Below, in pieces: positions 18,206-26,757 of a DNA stretch of 64,000 nt. Under the pieces are notes generated by a model, which was not told the origin of the DNA, made no database searches, and worked only from the letters and a program-made list of their open reading frames with translations. Source of the DNA: Luteimonas suaedae (lineage in GTDB: Bacteria > Pseudomonadota > Gammaproteobacteria > Xanthomonadales > Xanthomonadaceae); assembly GCF_008312895.1 (NCBI RefSeq), contig NZ_VSSP01000001.1, positions 124,001 to 188,000 of the forward strand, read 5' to 3'. Within the stretch, counting starts at the first letter, position 1, and every line of letters begins with the position of its first letter. Both the position numbers and the translations under genes were made by a program.

Positions 18206-18676
18206 TCACATCACATGCGCCATGTAGAGCAGCTCCGGTTGTGTCAGCCGTTCGAACTCGGCGTATGGCATCTGTACCACGTCGGTGTGCGAGCCGGCGT
18301 TGAACGCGATTTCACCCGCGTCCATGGCCAGGCGCGCGTCGACATACACCGGAACCCCGTAGAGATTGCCGAACGGCGGCATCGCGCCGAGTTCGCAATC
18401 GGCGAACACGTCCTTGAACTCGTCCTCGCTGGCGAGTTCGACTTCGGGTCCGCCCAGCGCACGCGACAGCCGCGTCAGGTCGACGCGGTAGGCGGCCGGC
18501 ATCACCAGCATCGCCAGCTTGCCGTCGACCTTGAGCATGACGGTCTTGGCGAAACTGCGGTTGCCGACGTGCGCGGCATTGGCGGTCTGGCGTGCGGTGA
18601 CGGTGCGATCGTGGGGGAGCGTGGTGTACGGCGCGTGGCGTTCGTCGAGAAAGCTGTGCAGGCGTGGGGAGATCAT
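18206..18676 (-). CDS. YbaK/aminoacyl-tRNA deacylase-like protein
   Basis: 156 residues with one YbaK/ProX editing domain: FLDERHAPYTTLPHDRTVTA at the start, FAKTVMLKVDGKLAMLVMPA with the conserved lysine, and GAMPPFGNLYGVPVYVD. Family members hydrolyse mischarged aminoacyl-tRNAs in trans. Start at 18676 is backed by GGAGG. It is divergent from the CBS-domain gene at 18888. Confidence 0.87.
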   Translation of the reverse strand: MISPRLHSFLDERHAPYTTLPHDRTVTARQTANAAHVGNRSFAKTVMLKVDGKLAMLVMPAAYRVDLTRLSRALGGPEVELASEDEFKDVFADCELGAMPPFGNLYGVPVYVDARLAMDAGEIAFNAGSHTDVVQMPYAEFERLTQPELLYMAHVM

Positions 18677-18887
18677 GGTCGCCTCCGTTGCGGCGCGGCC
18701 GCCATCCGTGCAGCGGTGCCGTGTGGTGGGCTGAATGCGCGCATCTGGCGTCGCATGGCTGCTGCGTGCGCGTGACGCACCCGCGAGCGCAGCATACTCC
18801 CTGTTCCGGCAGCGCGCTGCCGCGACACTTGGCGCTCCTTTCACGGTACCGGCGGTAGAGTCGAATTTCTTTACGGAGGAACGCGAA

Positions 18888-19301
18888 ATGAAAGTCAGCG
18901 AGATGATGACACGCGATGTCCGCGTGGCCTCGCCCGACCAGACGATCCGCGACGCCGCAGCGGTGATGGCAGAGCAGGACGTCGGCAGCCTGCCCGTCGG
19001 AGAAAACGACCGCCTGGTCGGCATGATCACCGACCGCGACATGGTCGTGCGCGCAATCGCGAAAGGGCACGGCGCCGACACGCACGTGCGCGACGTGATG
19101 ACGGACGACATCAAGTACTGCTACGACGACGAGGACGCCGACCGGATCGCCCGCGACATGGCGGACCTGCACCTGCGGCGACTGCCGGTGATCAACCGCG
19201 ACAAGCGGCTGGTCGGCATCGTGTCGCTGGCGAACGTGACACGGACCGGCGACGGCAAGGCCGCCGAAACGGTGCTGCAGGGCGTGGCGCAGCCGCACTG
19301 A
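18888..19301 (+). CDS. CBS-pair protein
   Basis: 137 residues consisting of two CBS motifs (about 1-62 and 68-128): VSEMMTRDVRVASPDQTIRD, LPVGENDRLVGMITDRDMV, then VRDVMTDDIKYCYDD and LPVINRDKRLVGIVSLAN. Stand-alone CBS pairs bind adenine nucleotides or NAD and modulate partners. ACGGAGGAACGCGAA gives a strong start. In this arrangement it may belong to the BON/CBS stress-protein group; the partner is not evident. Confidence 0.9.
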   Translation: MKVSEMMTRDVRVASPDQTIRDAAAVMAEQDVGSLPVGENDRLVGMITDRDMVVRAIAKGHGADTHVRDVMTDDIKYCYDDEDADRIARDMADLHLRRLPVINRDKRLVGIVSLANVTRTGDGKAAETVLQGVAQPH

Positions 19302-19379
19302 CGGCGACTCAGCGAGGCGGCTGGACCACTGCGTCTACCGGACGACCGAATTCAGTCTGGCTACCCATGTGGGAGCGAC

Positions 19380-19411
19380 GGAAGTCGCGACCCGGTGGTG
19401 TCGCGACTTCC
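19380..19411. repeat. 12-bp-stem hairpin repeat
   Basis: GGAAGTCGCGAC and its exact reverse complement GTCGCGACTTCC flank an 8-base loop. The adjoining GTGGGAGCGACG is typical of REP-like repeats in xanthomonads. A related, inverted copy lies at 53621-53671. It could act as the terminator of the CBS gene, but no T-run follows. Confidence 0.7.
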
Positions 19412-19501
19412 CGGCGGTGGCATGTCACGCCACTCTCGCAAGAGCGAGGCGGTAAGCTCCAGTGCCGGGCGCGTGCGCGCCCATCCAATGGAGATCGCTG
19501 G

Positions 19502-20461
19502 ATGCCGGTTGCACCGACCCGCCGCCGCTTCGTCAAGGCCGCCCTCTTGGCAACACTCGCGCCCGCGCTCGCCCGGGCAGCGGCCACGCCAGTCGTGGCC
19601 AGCGGGTTCGGTCCGCAGTCGACGGCCGAGGAAGTCACCCGCGGGCTGGACCTCACCGGCCGTACCGCCGTGGTCACCGGCTGCAACTCCGGGATCGGCT
19701 TCGAGATCATGCGGGTGCTGGCGTTGCGCGGCGCGCACGTCATCGGCACCGCGCGCACTGCGGAGAAGGGGCGCGAGGCCTGCACCCGCGTGCAGGGCAG
19801 GGCCACGCCGGTGGTGCTGGAGCTGACGGATTTCGATTCGGTCGTCGCCTGCGCGACGCGGATCGAGGGGATGGGCGTACCCGTCGACATGCTGGTCTGC
19901 AACGCGGGTATCGTGCTAGGCGAACACGAGCAGGTGCACGGGCTGGAGAAGCAGTTCGTGGTCAACCATCTCGGCCACTTCCTGCTGACCCATCGCCTGC
20001 TCGACCGGGTGCGCGAAGCGCCGCAGGGTCGGGTGGTGGTGCTGGGCAGCGGCGACCATCACCGCGCGCCGCCCGGCGGGATCCAGTTCGATTCGCTTTC
20101 GGGCCAAGGTTGGCATGCGCGCGGCTACAGCCACTCCAAGCTGGCCAATGGGCTGTTCTCGCTGGAACTGGCTCGGCGCCTACACGGTACCCGTGCCACC
20201 TCCAATTGCGTTTCGCCAGGCCATGTCAGGACCAATATCCTGCGCAATGTCGGCAACGGCTACGGAAAGAACGCCCGGACCGTGCATCAGGGCGCCGCGA
20301 CCCCGTGCTACGTCGCCGCCCACCCCGCAATGGCGGGCGTGAGCGGCGGGTTCTTCAGGGATTTCGAACCGGCGGAGCAGAGCGGAGACCAGACCGATGC
20401 CACGATGGCGGCGCGGTTGTGGGCCGTGTCCGAAGCGCTGACGCGGGAGTACCTGGCATGA
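19502..20461 (+). CDS. Exported (Tat) SDR oxidoreductase
   Basis: 319 residues. The N-terminus has a twin-arginine motif (TRRRFVKAALLATL) and signal-like core, then an SDR domain of the retinol-dehydrogenase/WWOX-like branch: TGCNSGIGFEI, CNAGIVLGE, and catalytic YSHSK. C-terminal VAAHPAMAGVSGGFFRDF fits that branch. Tat export would carry it with cofactor bound, which is uncommon for SDRs. GGAG lies upstream of the ATG. The substrate is unknown. Confidence 0.82.
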   Translation: MPVAPTRRRFVKAALLATLAPALARAAATPVVASGFGPQSTAEEVTRGLDLTGRTAVVTGCNSGIGFEIMRVLALRGAHVIGTARTAEKGREACTRVQGRATPVVLELTDFDSVVACATRIEGMGVPVDMLVCNAGIVLGEHEQVHGLEKQFVVNHLGHFLLTHRLLDRVREAPQGRVVVLGSGDHHRAPPGGIQFDSLSGQGWHARGYSHSKLANGLFSLELARRLHGTRATSNCVSPGHVRTNILRNVGNGYGKNARTVHQGAATPCYVAAHPAMAGVSGGFFRDFEPAEQSGDQTDATMAARLWAVSEALTREYLA

Positions 20462-20583
20462 GCGGCGCGCCGGCGCGTTCGTAGCCTCCTCCCGCTTGCG
20501 GGACGGGCCGGGCGAAGCAGGGTTGGGTGAGGGTGCGGCGAAGTCGCGATGGGTCAGGCGCCTGCCGCTTCGCCGTACCTTGC

Positions 20584-20633
20584 GGTGGGGCAAGGTCCAC
20601 CCTATGCGGGTGATAGGGTGGCCTTGGCCCACC
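20584..20633. repeat. GGTGGGCCAAGG hairpin between convergent genes
   Basis: Two arms of about 21 bases (GGTGGGGCAAGGTCCACCCTAT and the reverse complement of GGTGGGCCAAGGCCACCCTAT) face each other around a short spacer. It lies between the converging Tat-SDR and DUF885 genes, so it may serve as a two-way terminator. A second copy is at 26684-26734. The preceding stretch (about 20485-20545) shares words with the interior of the element at 41672. Confidence 0.7.
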
Positions 20634-20675
20634 ATTGCGGAAGAAGGGATTCGTCGACACTCGCGCAAAGCGGCC

Positions 20676-22511
20676 TTAGCCGCCGCTGCGGATGTAGGCG
20701 TCCACTTCCTGCTCCAGAACGGTCAGCGGCACCACGCCGGTGAGCAGGACGCGGTTGTGGAGCTCGCGCGGATCGAAGCGCTCGCCGAGGGCGTCGCGGG
20801 CCTTGTCGCGCAGGCGGATGATCTCCAACTGCCCAACCTTGTAGGACGTCGCCTGGCCGGGCATCACCACGTAGCGCTCGACCTCCGAGGGCGAGATGCC
20901 GTAGTCGATCGCCTGCTGGCGGGTCCAGCGCATGGCGTGCAGGCCGGTGTCGACGACCAGCCGGCGGGCGCGGAACAGCTCGGCATCGAGCTGACCGAGC
21001 CGTCCTTCGAGGTCGCCCTCGTACCAGCCTTCCTCGGCCGCCAGGCGCTCGGCGTACAGCGCCCAGCCTTCGCTGAAGGCGGAGATGCCGCCGAACGCGC
21101 GCGTCTGCCGGAACTTCGGCAGGTCGCGGTTCTCCACCGACAGCGCGATCTGGAAATGATGGCCGGGCACGGTCTCGTGATAGACCAGCGTACGCAGGCC
21201 GAAACGGGTCAGCCGGTCCTTGCGCAGCGGCATCTGGTACACGCCGGGGCGCGAGCCGTCGAGCGGGGGCGGGGTATAGCTGGCGGCGGCGCTGGCCCAA
21301 CGGAATTCCGGATAGGGCCGGGCGACGACTGGTGTCTTCGGGCGGATGTCGAACAACGCGTCAGAGCGCCGCTCGGCGTCGCGGATCATGGCGTCGATGT
21401 CGGTCATGATCTGCACGCGGCCGGCATCGGTCTCGGGATAGGCGAGGTCGGCCTTGAGCTGCTCGACGCGCGCTTTCACCGTGCCCTCGCTGCGGCCGAG
21501 CGAGCGCAGGATCTCGTCCATCTCGGCCTCGATCCGCGCCACCTCGCGCAGCCCGAGCTGGTGGATCTGCTCGGCGCCGAGCCCGGTGGAGGTGAACTGG
21601 CGCAGGCGATGCGCGTAGGCTTCGGCGCCGTCATCGAAACGCCACAGCCCGGCATCGTCGGTGGCGTGGCCGAGCTGCGATTCGAGCACCGCGATCGCCT
21701 CGCGCCAGGCCGGGTAGACGCTGTCGGCGACGATGGCGGTGGCTTCGTCCACCAGCGTCCGGCGCGCGGCTGCATCAAGATCGTCGATCCCGGCGAGCCG
21801 TTCGGCGAAGGTGGCGACCAGCGGGTTGGCGGCCGGCTCGGGCGAAATGAACTGCCGCATCTGCATGATGGTGGACTGCAGGATGAAGCGCGGCGGCAGG
21901 ATGCCCTTCGCGGCCAGGTCGCGGGCGCGCTGGGCGGCTTCGCCCATGCGCTCGTCGAACAACCGCAGGCGGGCCAGGTAATTGTCGGCGTCCTGTGCGC
22001 TGCGCACGGGGTGCACCACGGTCATCAGGTTGGGCAAGCCGACGTTGGCGCCGCCGAACTGGTTGAGCGGGTACTGGTAGTCGCTGTAGCGGTCGCCCTC
22101 GATTCGGGTCCGCAGCAGCCATTCCAGCAACTCGGCGGAGACGCGTTCGTCGTCGTCCATCGTCGCGCGGTCGAATGTCTCCAGTTCGGCCAGCCCGCGG
22201 CGGGCGAGGGCGATGGTCTCCTCGTCGAACTGTGCCGTCTGCGGCGTCAGCTGCCGGTCCATCGCGACCTGGGTCTCGCCCTCGAAATAGCGACTGCCGG
22301 TCGCCGAGGACGGCTGCCGCAGCATCCACTCGTCGGCGAAGGTCTCGAAGAAGGTTGCGATCGATCGTGCCTGCTGCGTGGCCGCGGCTTGTTGCGCGCC
22401 GGTCGCGGGCGCAGTGGCGGGAGGCGCGGAAGCGCAGGCGGCGAGCACGCCCGCAGCGACGACGACGGCAAGCCGCGACAGCACGGGACGAGAACGATCA
22501 CGATGGATCAC
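20676..22511 (-). CDS. DUF885 family lipoprotein
   Basis: 611 residues. The N-terminal signal ends in a lipobox (VLAAC, C26), so it is probably lipid-anchored. The DUF885 domain spans the rest and holds YHETVPGHHFQIAL near 442-455, a zinc-peptidase-like motif, and FSEGWALYAERLAAEEGWY. The family is predicted to be metallocarboxypeptidase-like; no substrate is assigned. It converges on the Tat-SDR gene across a palindromic repeat. Confidence 0.88.
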   Translation of the reverse strand: MIHRDRSRPVLSRLAVVVAAGVLAACASAPPATAPATGAQQAAATQQARSIATFFETFADEWMLRQPSSATGSRYFEGETQVAMDRQLTPQTAQFDEETIALARRGLAELETFDRATMDDDERVSAELLEWLLRTRIEGDRYSDYQYPLNQFGGANVGLPNLMTVVHPVRSAQDADNYLARLRLFDERMGEAAQRARDLAAKGILPPRFILQSTIMQMRQFISPEPAANPLVATFAERLAGIDDLDAAARRTLVDEATAIVADSVYPAWREAIAVLESQLGHATDDAGLWRFDDGAEAYAHRLRQFTSTGLGAEQIHQLGLREVARIEAEMDEILRSLGRSEGTVKARVEQLKADLAYPETDAGRVQIMTDIDAMIRDAERRSDALFDIRPKTPVVARPYPEFRWASAAASYTPPPLDGSRPGVYQMPLRKDRLTRFGLRTLVYHETVPGHHFQIALSVENRDLPKFRQTRAFGGISAFSEGWALYAERLAAEEGWYEGDLEGRLGQLDAELFRARRLVVDTGLHAMRWTRQQAIDYGISPSEVERYVVMPGQATSYKVGQLEIIRLRDKARDALGERFDPRELHNRVLLTGVVPLTVLEQEVDAYIRSGG

Positions 22512-22742
22512 GGCAGTTCCTCGGTTGGAGACACGGCGTCAGGGTACCGTCCTCGGTGCAGCGCCGGCGAGTCGGCTCCGGGAGCCGCCACCCGCGAGAG
22601 CGGGCCATGCCCGCAATGCCGATGTTCTCGGAACCATCGCGAAACCCGTGCTGTCAGATCTGGCAGGCCACCCTCCAGCAGGAATTGCCGTTGAAATCAT
22701 CCAATCCTTCCCGGGCGATCCCGCCGAGCGTGGGCCGATGCC

Positions 22743-23186
22743 ATGGTTGACTGGTTCCAGAACCTCAAAGGCATCGTCACCCGCCATGAGCCGGCCGACG
22801 ACCCCCACGCACTGCCCCGGGCCGCCGCCGCGTTGATGCTGGAGATGGCGGTAGCCGACGACGGCGGCGAAGACGCCGAGCTCGAAGTCGTCCATCAGGC
22901 GGTGCGACGGACCTTCGGGCTCGATACGGGTGAGCTGGACGAACTGCTCGACCAGGCCCACCAGGCGAAGCGCCAGTCGGTCTCGCTGTACGAATTCACC
23001 CGTCAGTTGCGCACCGGCCTCGCCCCTGAGCAGCGCGCCGAGCTCGTCGAGTGGTTGTGGCGGGTGGCATACGCCGATACGCGCCTGGGCATGCACGAGG
23101 AACACCTGGTGCGGCGCCTGGCCGACCTGCTGGCGGTGCCCCACCAGGAATTCATCCGTCGCAAGCTGCTGGCGAGGGGCGGTTGA
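22743..23186 (+). CDS. TerB-family protein
   Basis: 147 residues, single TerB (tellurite-resistance-B-like) helical domain: RAAAALMLEMAVADDGGEDAE carries the acidic metal-binding-type patch, and EWLWRVAYADTRLGMHEEHL repeats it in the second half. Stand-alone TerB proteins are widespread and their role is unclear. Its TGA stop directly abuts the stop codon of the convergent hydrolase gene, with no base between. Confidence 0.87.
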   Translation: MVDWFQNLKGIVTRHEPADDPHALPRAAAALMLEMAVADDGGEDAELEVVHQAVRRTFGLDTGELDELLDQAHQAKRQSVSLYEFTRQLRTGLAPEQRAELVEWLWRVAYADTRLGMHEEHLVRRLADLLAVPHQEFIRRKLLARGG

Positions 23187-24134
23187 CTACCCGCCCGCCT
23201 GCACCTGTTCGGCCCAGCTCTTGGCGTCGCTCCCGCCGTTGAGGAACGGCAGCACGGTATTGGCCATCTCCGGTGCCATGAACATCTCGTAGTGGGTCAG
23301 GTTCGGCAGGATGGCAAGGCGGTTCTGCGACATGTGCTCGCGCATCCAGCCGGCGTCCTTCTGGCCGCCGCCGAGCAGCCGGTAGAACTCGACGATGTGT
23401 TCGGGACGGAACATGTCGCTGTCGCCGAAGATCAGCATCACCGGCATCTGCAGTTTGGCGACGTCGGTCGACCAGTCGTAGGGCTTGCGCATCAACTCGC
23501 CCATCCGGTCCAGGAGCCGCGGGAAGTCGTCCACGTTCGGCGCGATCTCGCGATACGACTGGTACATCGGGGTGTCCTTCATCGCCTCGGCCATGTCCGC
23601 GCCGACCTGGGCCTGCATCGGCAGCATTTCCGGGTGGAATCCGTCCTGGGAGAAGCCTGCCGATGCGATCGCCAGCCGGCGTACGCGCTGCGGATGCTGC
23701 GCGGCCAGCCGGAACGCCACGCCGCCGCCGAACGAATAGCCGAGCACGTCGACCTGGTCGTAGCCGAGCGCCTGCAGCAGCGCCGCCATGTCGTCGCCGA
23801 TGTCAACCGGGTCGATGGGACGATCGCCCAGCGTGGTGCGGCCGTGGCCGTGCAGGTCGACGCCGATCACCTGGCGCTCCGCGGCCAGTATCGGCAGCAC
23901 CGGACCGAACATGCCGGTCGATCCCAGTCCGCCGTGCAGCAGCAGCAGGGGCTCGCCCTGTCCGCGGATCTCGTAGTAGTAGTCGACGCCGTTGATCGGC
24001 AGGCGCCCGCTTTTCGCGACGGCGGCCGCCTCGGCGGCTTCGGGTGGAGCCGTTTTTCCGGCAAGGACCGGGGCTGGGATCAGGGATGCGGCAGCGGTGC
24101 AGGCCAGCAGCATGAGGGTTGCGAATCTGGGCAT
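23187..24134 (-). CDS. Exported alpha/beta hydrolase
   Basis: 315 residues. A signal peptide (about 1-25, ending VLAG) precedes an alpha/beta-hydrolase fold: LLLLHGGLGSTGMFGPVLP (oxyanion region), the nucleophile elbow GYSFGGG near residue 131, acid candidate in IFGDSDMF, and catalytic His in LPNLTHYEMF. It is likely a periplasmic esterase or lactonase. It could serve the adjacent fucose locus but nothing in the sequence ties it to that. Confidence 0.86.
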   Translation of the reverse strand: MPRFATLMLLACTAAASLIPAPVLAGKTAPPEAAEAAAVAKSGRLPINGVDYYYEIRGQGEPLLLLHGGLGSTGMFGPVLPILAAERQVIGVDLHGHGRTTLGDRPIDPVDIGDDMAALLQALGYDQVDVLGYSFGGGVAFRLAAQHPQRVRRLAIASAGFSQDGFHPEMLPMQAQVGADMAEAMKDTPMYQSYREIAPNVDDFPRLLDRMGELMRKPYDWSTDVAKLQMPVMLIFGDSDMFRPEHIVEFYRLLGGGQKDAGWMREHMSQNRLAILPNLTHYEMFMAPEMANTVLPFLNGGSDAKSWAEQVQAGG

Positions 24135-24267
24135 GGTCGTCTCCTGCGAGTCCGGTGCCGGGATGGCTCCGGATGGTCTTCGCTGAAACGACGAATGCCG
24201 CCACGGGAGATCGACATACCGCGAGAGATTCGTTCGGCGAGCCCGGCTCGCTCCCGCCGGCGTGCCG

Positions 24268-25056
24268 TCAGCCGGCCGTGCCGGACCCGGCGCCGTACAT
24301 CAGCGCATGCGAGATCTCGTCCGCCGCCTTGCACAGCGCGGCGGCGACCGCATCGGTGCCGATCCGGGCCGGATGACGCTCGATGAACGGAACGGTCAGC
24401 GCGCACACGGCGTGGTCGTGCTGCAGCACCGGCGCGGACAGGTCGATCACGCCGTCGACCACGTCGCTGGCCGCGCGGGCATAGCCAAGCGCGCGCGCCT
24501 GGTCGGCACGCTCGACGAAGCGTGCCTGGTCCAGCGTCGGCTCGGACTGCAGCAGCATCTGCAGCCAGCGCGCGCGGATCGCCTCGCTCTGGAACGCGAA
24601 CAGCAGCAGGCCCGAGGTGGAATGCGCGAGCGGCCGGCGATGCCCGACCCGGACCACCAGGCCGATGTCGCCGGGGGCGTCCACCCGCGCGATCACCACG
24701 ATCTGCTCGCGCGAGGGCACCACCAGGTGGCAGGGCTGCTGGATCCGGTCGGCCAGCCGGTGCATGACCGGCAGGGCCGCTTCGACCGCGCTCTTCACCG
24801 GCGGCTGTTCCATGCCCAGCATGAACAGCCGGTTGGTCAGCGCGTAGCCGGACTCGCCGGGTGCGCGTGCGATATAGCCGCGCTCCTCCAGCACCTGCAG
24901 CATGCGGAAGATCTCGCCCTTGGAGCGGCCGACGCCCTCGGAGATCTCGGTCATGCTCATCGGCGCCGACGCGCGCGCCAGCAGTTCCAGGATGTCCAGG
25001 CCCTTGTCCAGGGCCGGCGCCCGGTACTTCGGCAGGTTGCTCGCGACCGTGCTCAT
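24268..25056 (-). CDS. IclR-family regulator of the L-fucose locus
   Basis: 262 residues. A winged HTH (about 12-75: LDKGLDILELLARASAPMS, then GRSKGEIFRMLQVLEERG) is followed by the IclR effector domain (LGMEQPPVKSAVEAALPVMH to the C-terminus, with GDIGLVVRVGHRRPLAHSTS). IclR regulators usually sense a sugar acid or keto acid of the pathway they control. It is divergent from fucP, with an AT-rich palindrome between them. The start at 25056 follows GGAG. Its ligand is probably L-fucose or a pathway intermediate, an inference from position. Confidence 0.88.
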   Translation of the reverse strand: MSTVASNLPKYRAPALDKGLDILELLARASAPMSMTEISEGVGRSKGEIFRMLQVLEERGYIARAPGESGYALTNRLFMLGMEQPPVKSAVEAALPVMHRLADRIQQPCHLVVPSREQIVVIARVDAPGDIGLVVRVGHRRPLAHSTSGLLLFAFQSEAIRARWLQMLLQSEPTLDQARFVERADQARALGYARAASDVVDGVIDLSAPVLQHDHAVCALTVPFIERHPARIGTDAVAAALCKAADEISHALMYGAGSGTAG

Positions 25057-25255
25057 GTCTCCAGGATCCTCCCGCGTGCGGTGCGTCTCGGCGGCGGTGC
25101 GTTCCGCGGCGCCGCATCCGCCTATTCTGTTCGACTTCGGGTTGCCGGTGTGTCCGCCGTGCGCCGGCCGAACGCGGCGCGGCGCCCGGTCGGGCGTAAT
25201 TCGAAGACACGCCGCGCGTTCGACCCGCACGAATTCACGATCTGCGTTTCAGCAT

Positions 25256-25276
25256 ATATGAAATTCAACTTCATAT
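25256..25276. promoter_or_regulatory. Candidate IclR operator upstream of fucP
   Basis: Arms ATATGAA and TTCATAT are exact reverse complements separated by 7 bases (ATTCAAC), in the 313-base gap between the divergent IclR and fucP genes. It is the most AT-rich part of this region. A stretch at 33151-33169, before the L-fucose dehydrogenase gene, matches bases 25261-25279 at 13 of 19 positions. Confidence 0.55.
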
Positions 25277-25369
25277 TTGCATGTCACGGCGGCCGCCACT
25301 ATGCTCGAATCCGGGCGCATGCGCCTGCACGATTGCTTCCGGCGCGGTACACCTTGGGAGGGGTAGGGC

Positions 25370-26653
25370 ATGCAATATCGTCAGCACGCGGCCGCGGTCA
25401 CCGGCGCCGCACGCGTCGCGATCGTTCCGCTGATCCTGATCGTCAGCCTGTTCTTTTTGTGGGGCGTGGCGAACAACCTCAACGACATCCTGATCAAGCA
25501 GTTCAAGAAAGCGTTCGAGCTGTCGGACCTGCAGGCCGGGCTGGTGCAGAGCGCGTTCTACCTGGGGTATTTCGTCTTCGCCCTGCCGGCGGGCATGTTC
25601 ATGCGCCGCTTCGGCTACAAGGGTGCGGTGGTGACCGGCCTGGTGCTGTATGCGGCCGGCGCGTTCCTGTTCCTGCCGGCGGCGCAAACGCATACCTACG
25701 GAGTGTTCCTGCTGGCGCTGTTCGTGCTGGCCAGCGGGTTGGCGTTCCTGGAAACCTCGGCCAATCCGCTGGTGACGGTGCTCGGCCCGCGGCAGGGCGC
25801 GGCGCGGCGGCTCAACCTGGCGCAGGCGTTCAATCCGCTCGGCGCGATCACCGGCGTGCTGATCGGTCGCTATTTCATCTTCTCCGGCGTCGAGCACACG
25901 CCGGAACAGATGGCGGCGATGGAGCCGGCGGCGCGCGAGGCCTACCTGGCCTCGGAGTCGGCGATGGTGCAGGGGCCGTATCTGGTGATCGGCATCATCG
26001 TCGTGCTGTGGGCGTTGCTGGTGCTGTTCACCAGGTTCCCGCGCGTCGACGAGGGCGCCGACGGCGGCAGCGGCTTTGCCCACCTGGGCAAGCTGCTGCG
26101 CAACGGACGCTTCGTGTTCTCGGTGGTCGCGCAGTTCTTCTACGTCGGCGCGCAGGTCGGCATCTGGAGCTACCTGATCCGCTACGCCCAGGACGTGGTG
26201 CCCGGCACCCCGGAGCGGACCGCCGCCGATTTCCTCACCGCCTCGCTGGTGTTGTTCATGATCGGGCGCTTCGTCGGCACGGCGTTGATGCGGCGGGTGG
26301 CGCCGGCGCTGCTGTTGGCGGTGTTCGCCGCGGTCAACGTATTGCTCGCGGCGGTGGCGATCGCGATGCCCGGAACGGTCGGGCTGTACGCGCTGGTCGT
26401 GGTGAGCTTCTTCATGTCGGTGATGTTCCCGACCATCTTCGCTATGGGCCTGGACCGGCTGGCAGACGATGAGCGCAAGCTGGGTTCGTCGCTGCTGGTG
26501 ATGGCGATCGTCGGCGGCGCGGTGCTGACCGCGGCGATGGGGCTGACCTCGGACCTGTTCGGCATCCATTGGGCCATGGCGGTGCCGCTGGCCTGCTTCG
26601 TGGTGATCCTGGGGTTCGCCTGGCGATATCGGAGGGTGGAGGCGGTTGTATGA
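25370..26653 (+). CDS. fucP: L-fucose:H+ symporter, MFS
   Basis: 427 residues with twelve predicted membrane helices. FucP-family signatures are clear: FLWGVANNLNDILIKQFKKA near the start, LETSANPLVTVLGP, LNLAQAFNPLGAITGV and MSVMFPTIFAMGL. FucP imports L-fucose with a proton across the inner membrane. It is divergent from the IclR gene and convergent with the L-lactate dehydrogenase that ends the catabolic run. The related glucose/galactose permease subfamily is an alternative on sequence alone, but the neighbouring genes favour fucose. Confidence 0.92.
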   Translation: MQYRQHAAAVTGAARVAIVPLILIVSLFFLWGVANNLNDILIKQFKKAFELSDLQAGLVQSAFYLGYFVFALPAGMFMRRFGYKGAVVTGLVLYAAGAFLFLPAAQTHTYGVFLLALFVLASGLAFLETSANPLVTVLGPRQGAARRLNLAQAFNPLGAITGVLIGRYFIFSGVEHTPEQMAAMEPAAREAYLASESAMVQGPYLVIGIIVVLWALLVLFTRFPRVDEGADGGSGFAHLGKLLRNGRFVFSVVAQFFYVGAQVGIWSYLIRYAQDVVPGTPERTAADFLTASLVLFMIGRFVGTALMRRVAPALLLAVFAAVNVLLAAVAIAMPGTVGLYALVVVSFFMSVMFPTIFAMGLDRLADDERKLGSSLLVMAIVGGAVLTAAMGLTSDLFGIHWAMAVPLACFVVILGFAWRYRRVEAVV

Positions 26654-26683
26654 GGTAGGGTGCGCCTCGTCGCGGACGATGAT

Positions 26684-26734
26684 GGTGGGCCAAGGCCCAC
26701 CCTATCATCCGCATAGGGCGGGCCTTGGCCCACC
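26684..26734. repeat. GGTGGGCCAAGG hairpin between convergent genes
   Basis: GGTGGGCCAAGGCCCACCCT and its near reverse complement flank a short spacer. It lies between the stops of fucP and the L-lactate dehydrogenase gene, matching the copy at 20584-20633 in both sequence and convergent-gene placement. A bidirectional terminator role is plausible. Confidence 0.72.
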
Positions 26735-26757
26735 GCAACGCTACGGCGAAATGGCCG

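Noticed and set aside
20496..22694. Open frame of over 700 codons on the plus strand
   Set aside because: Antisense of the DUF885 lipoprotein gene; no motif, and composition typical of mirror frames in GC-rich DNA.
24262..26472. Long plus-strand frame across the IclR and fucP genes
   Set aside because: It is antisense to IclR and out of frame with fucP, both of which have strong family signatures.
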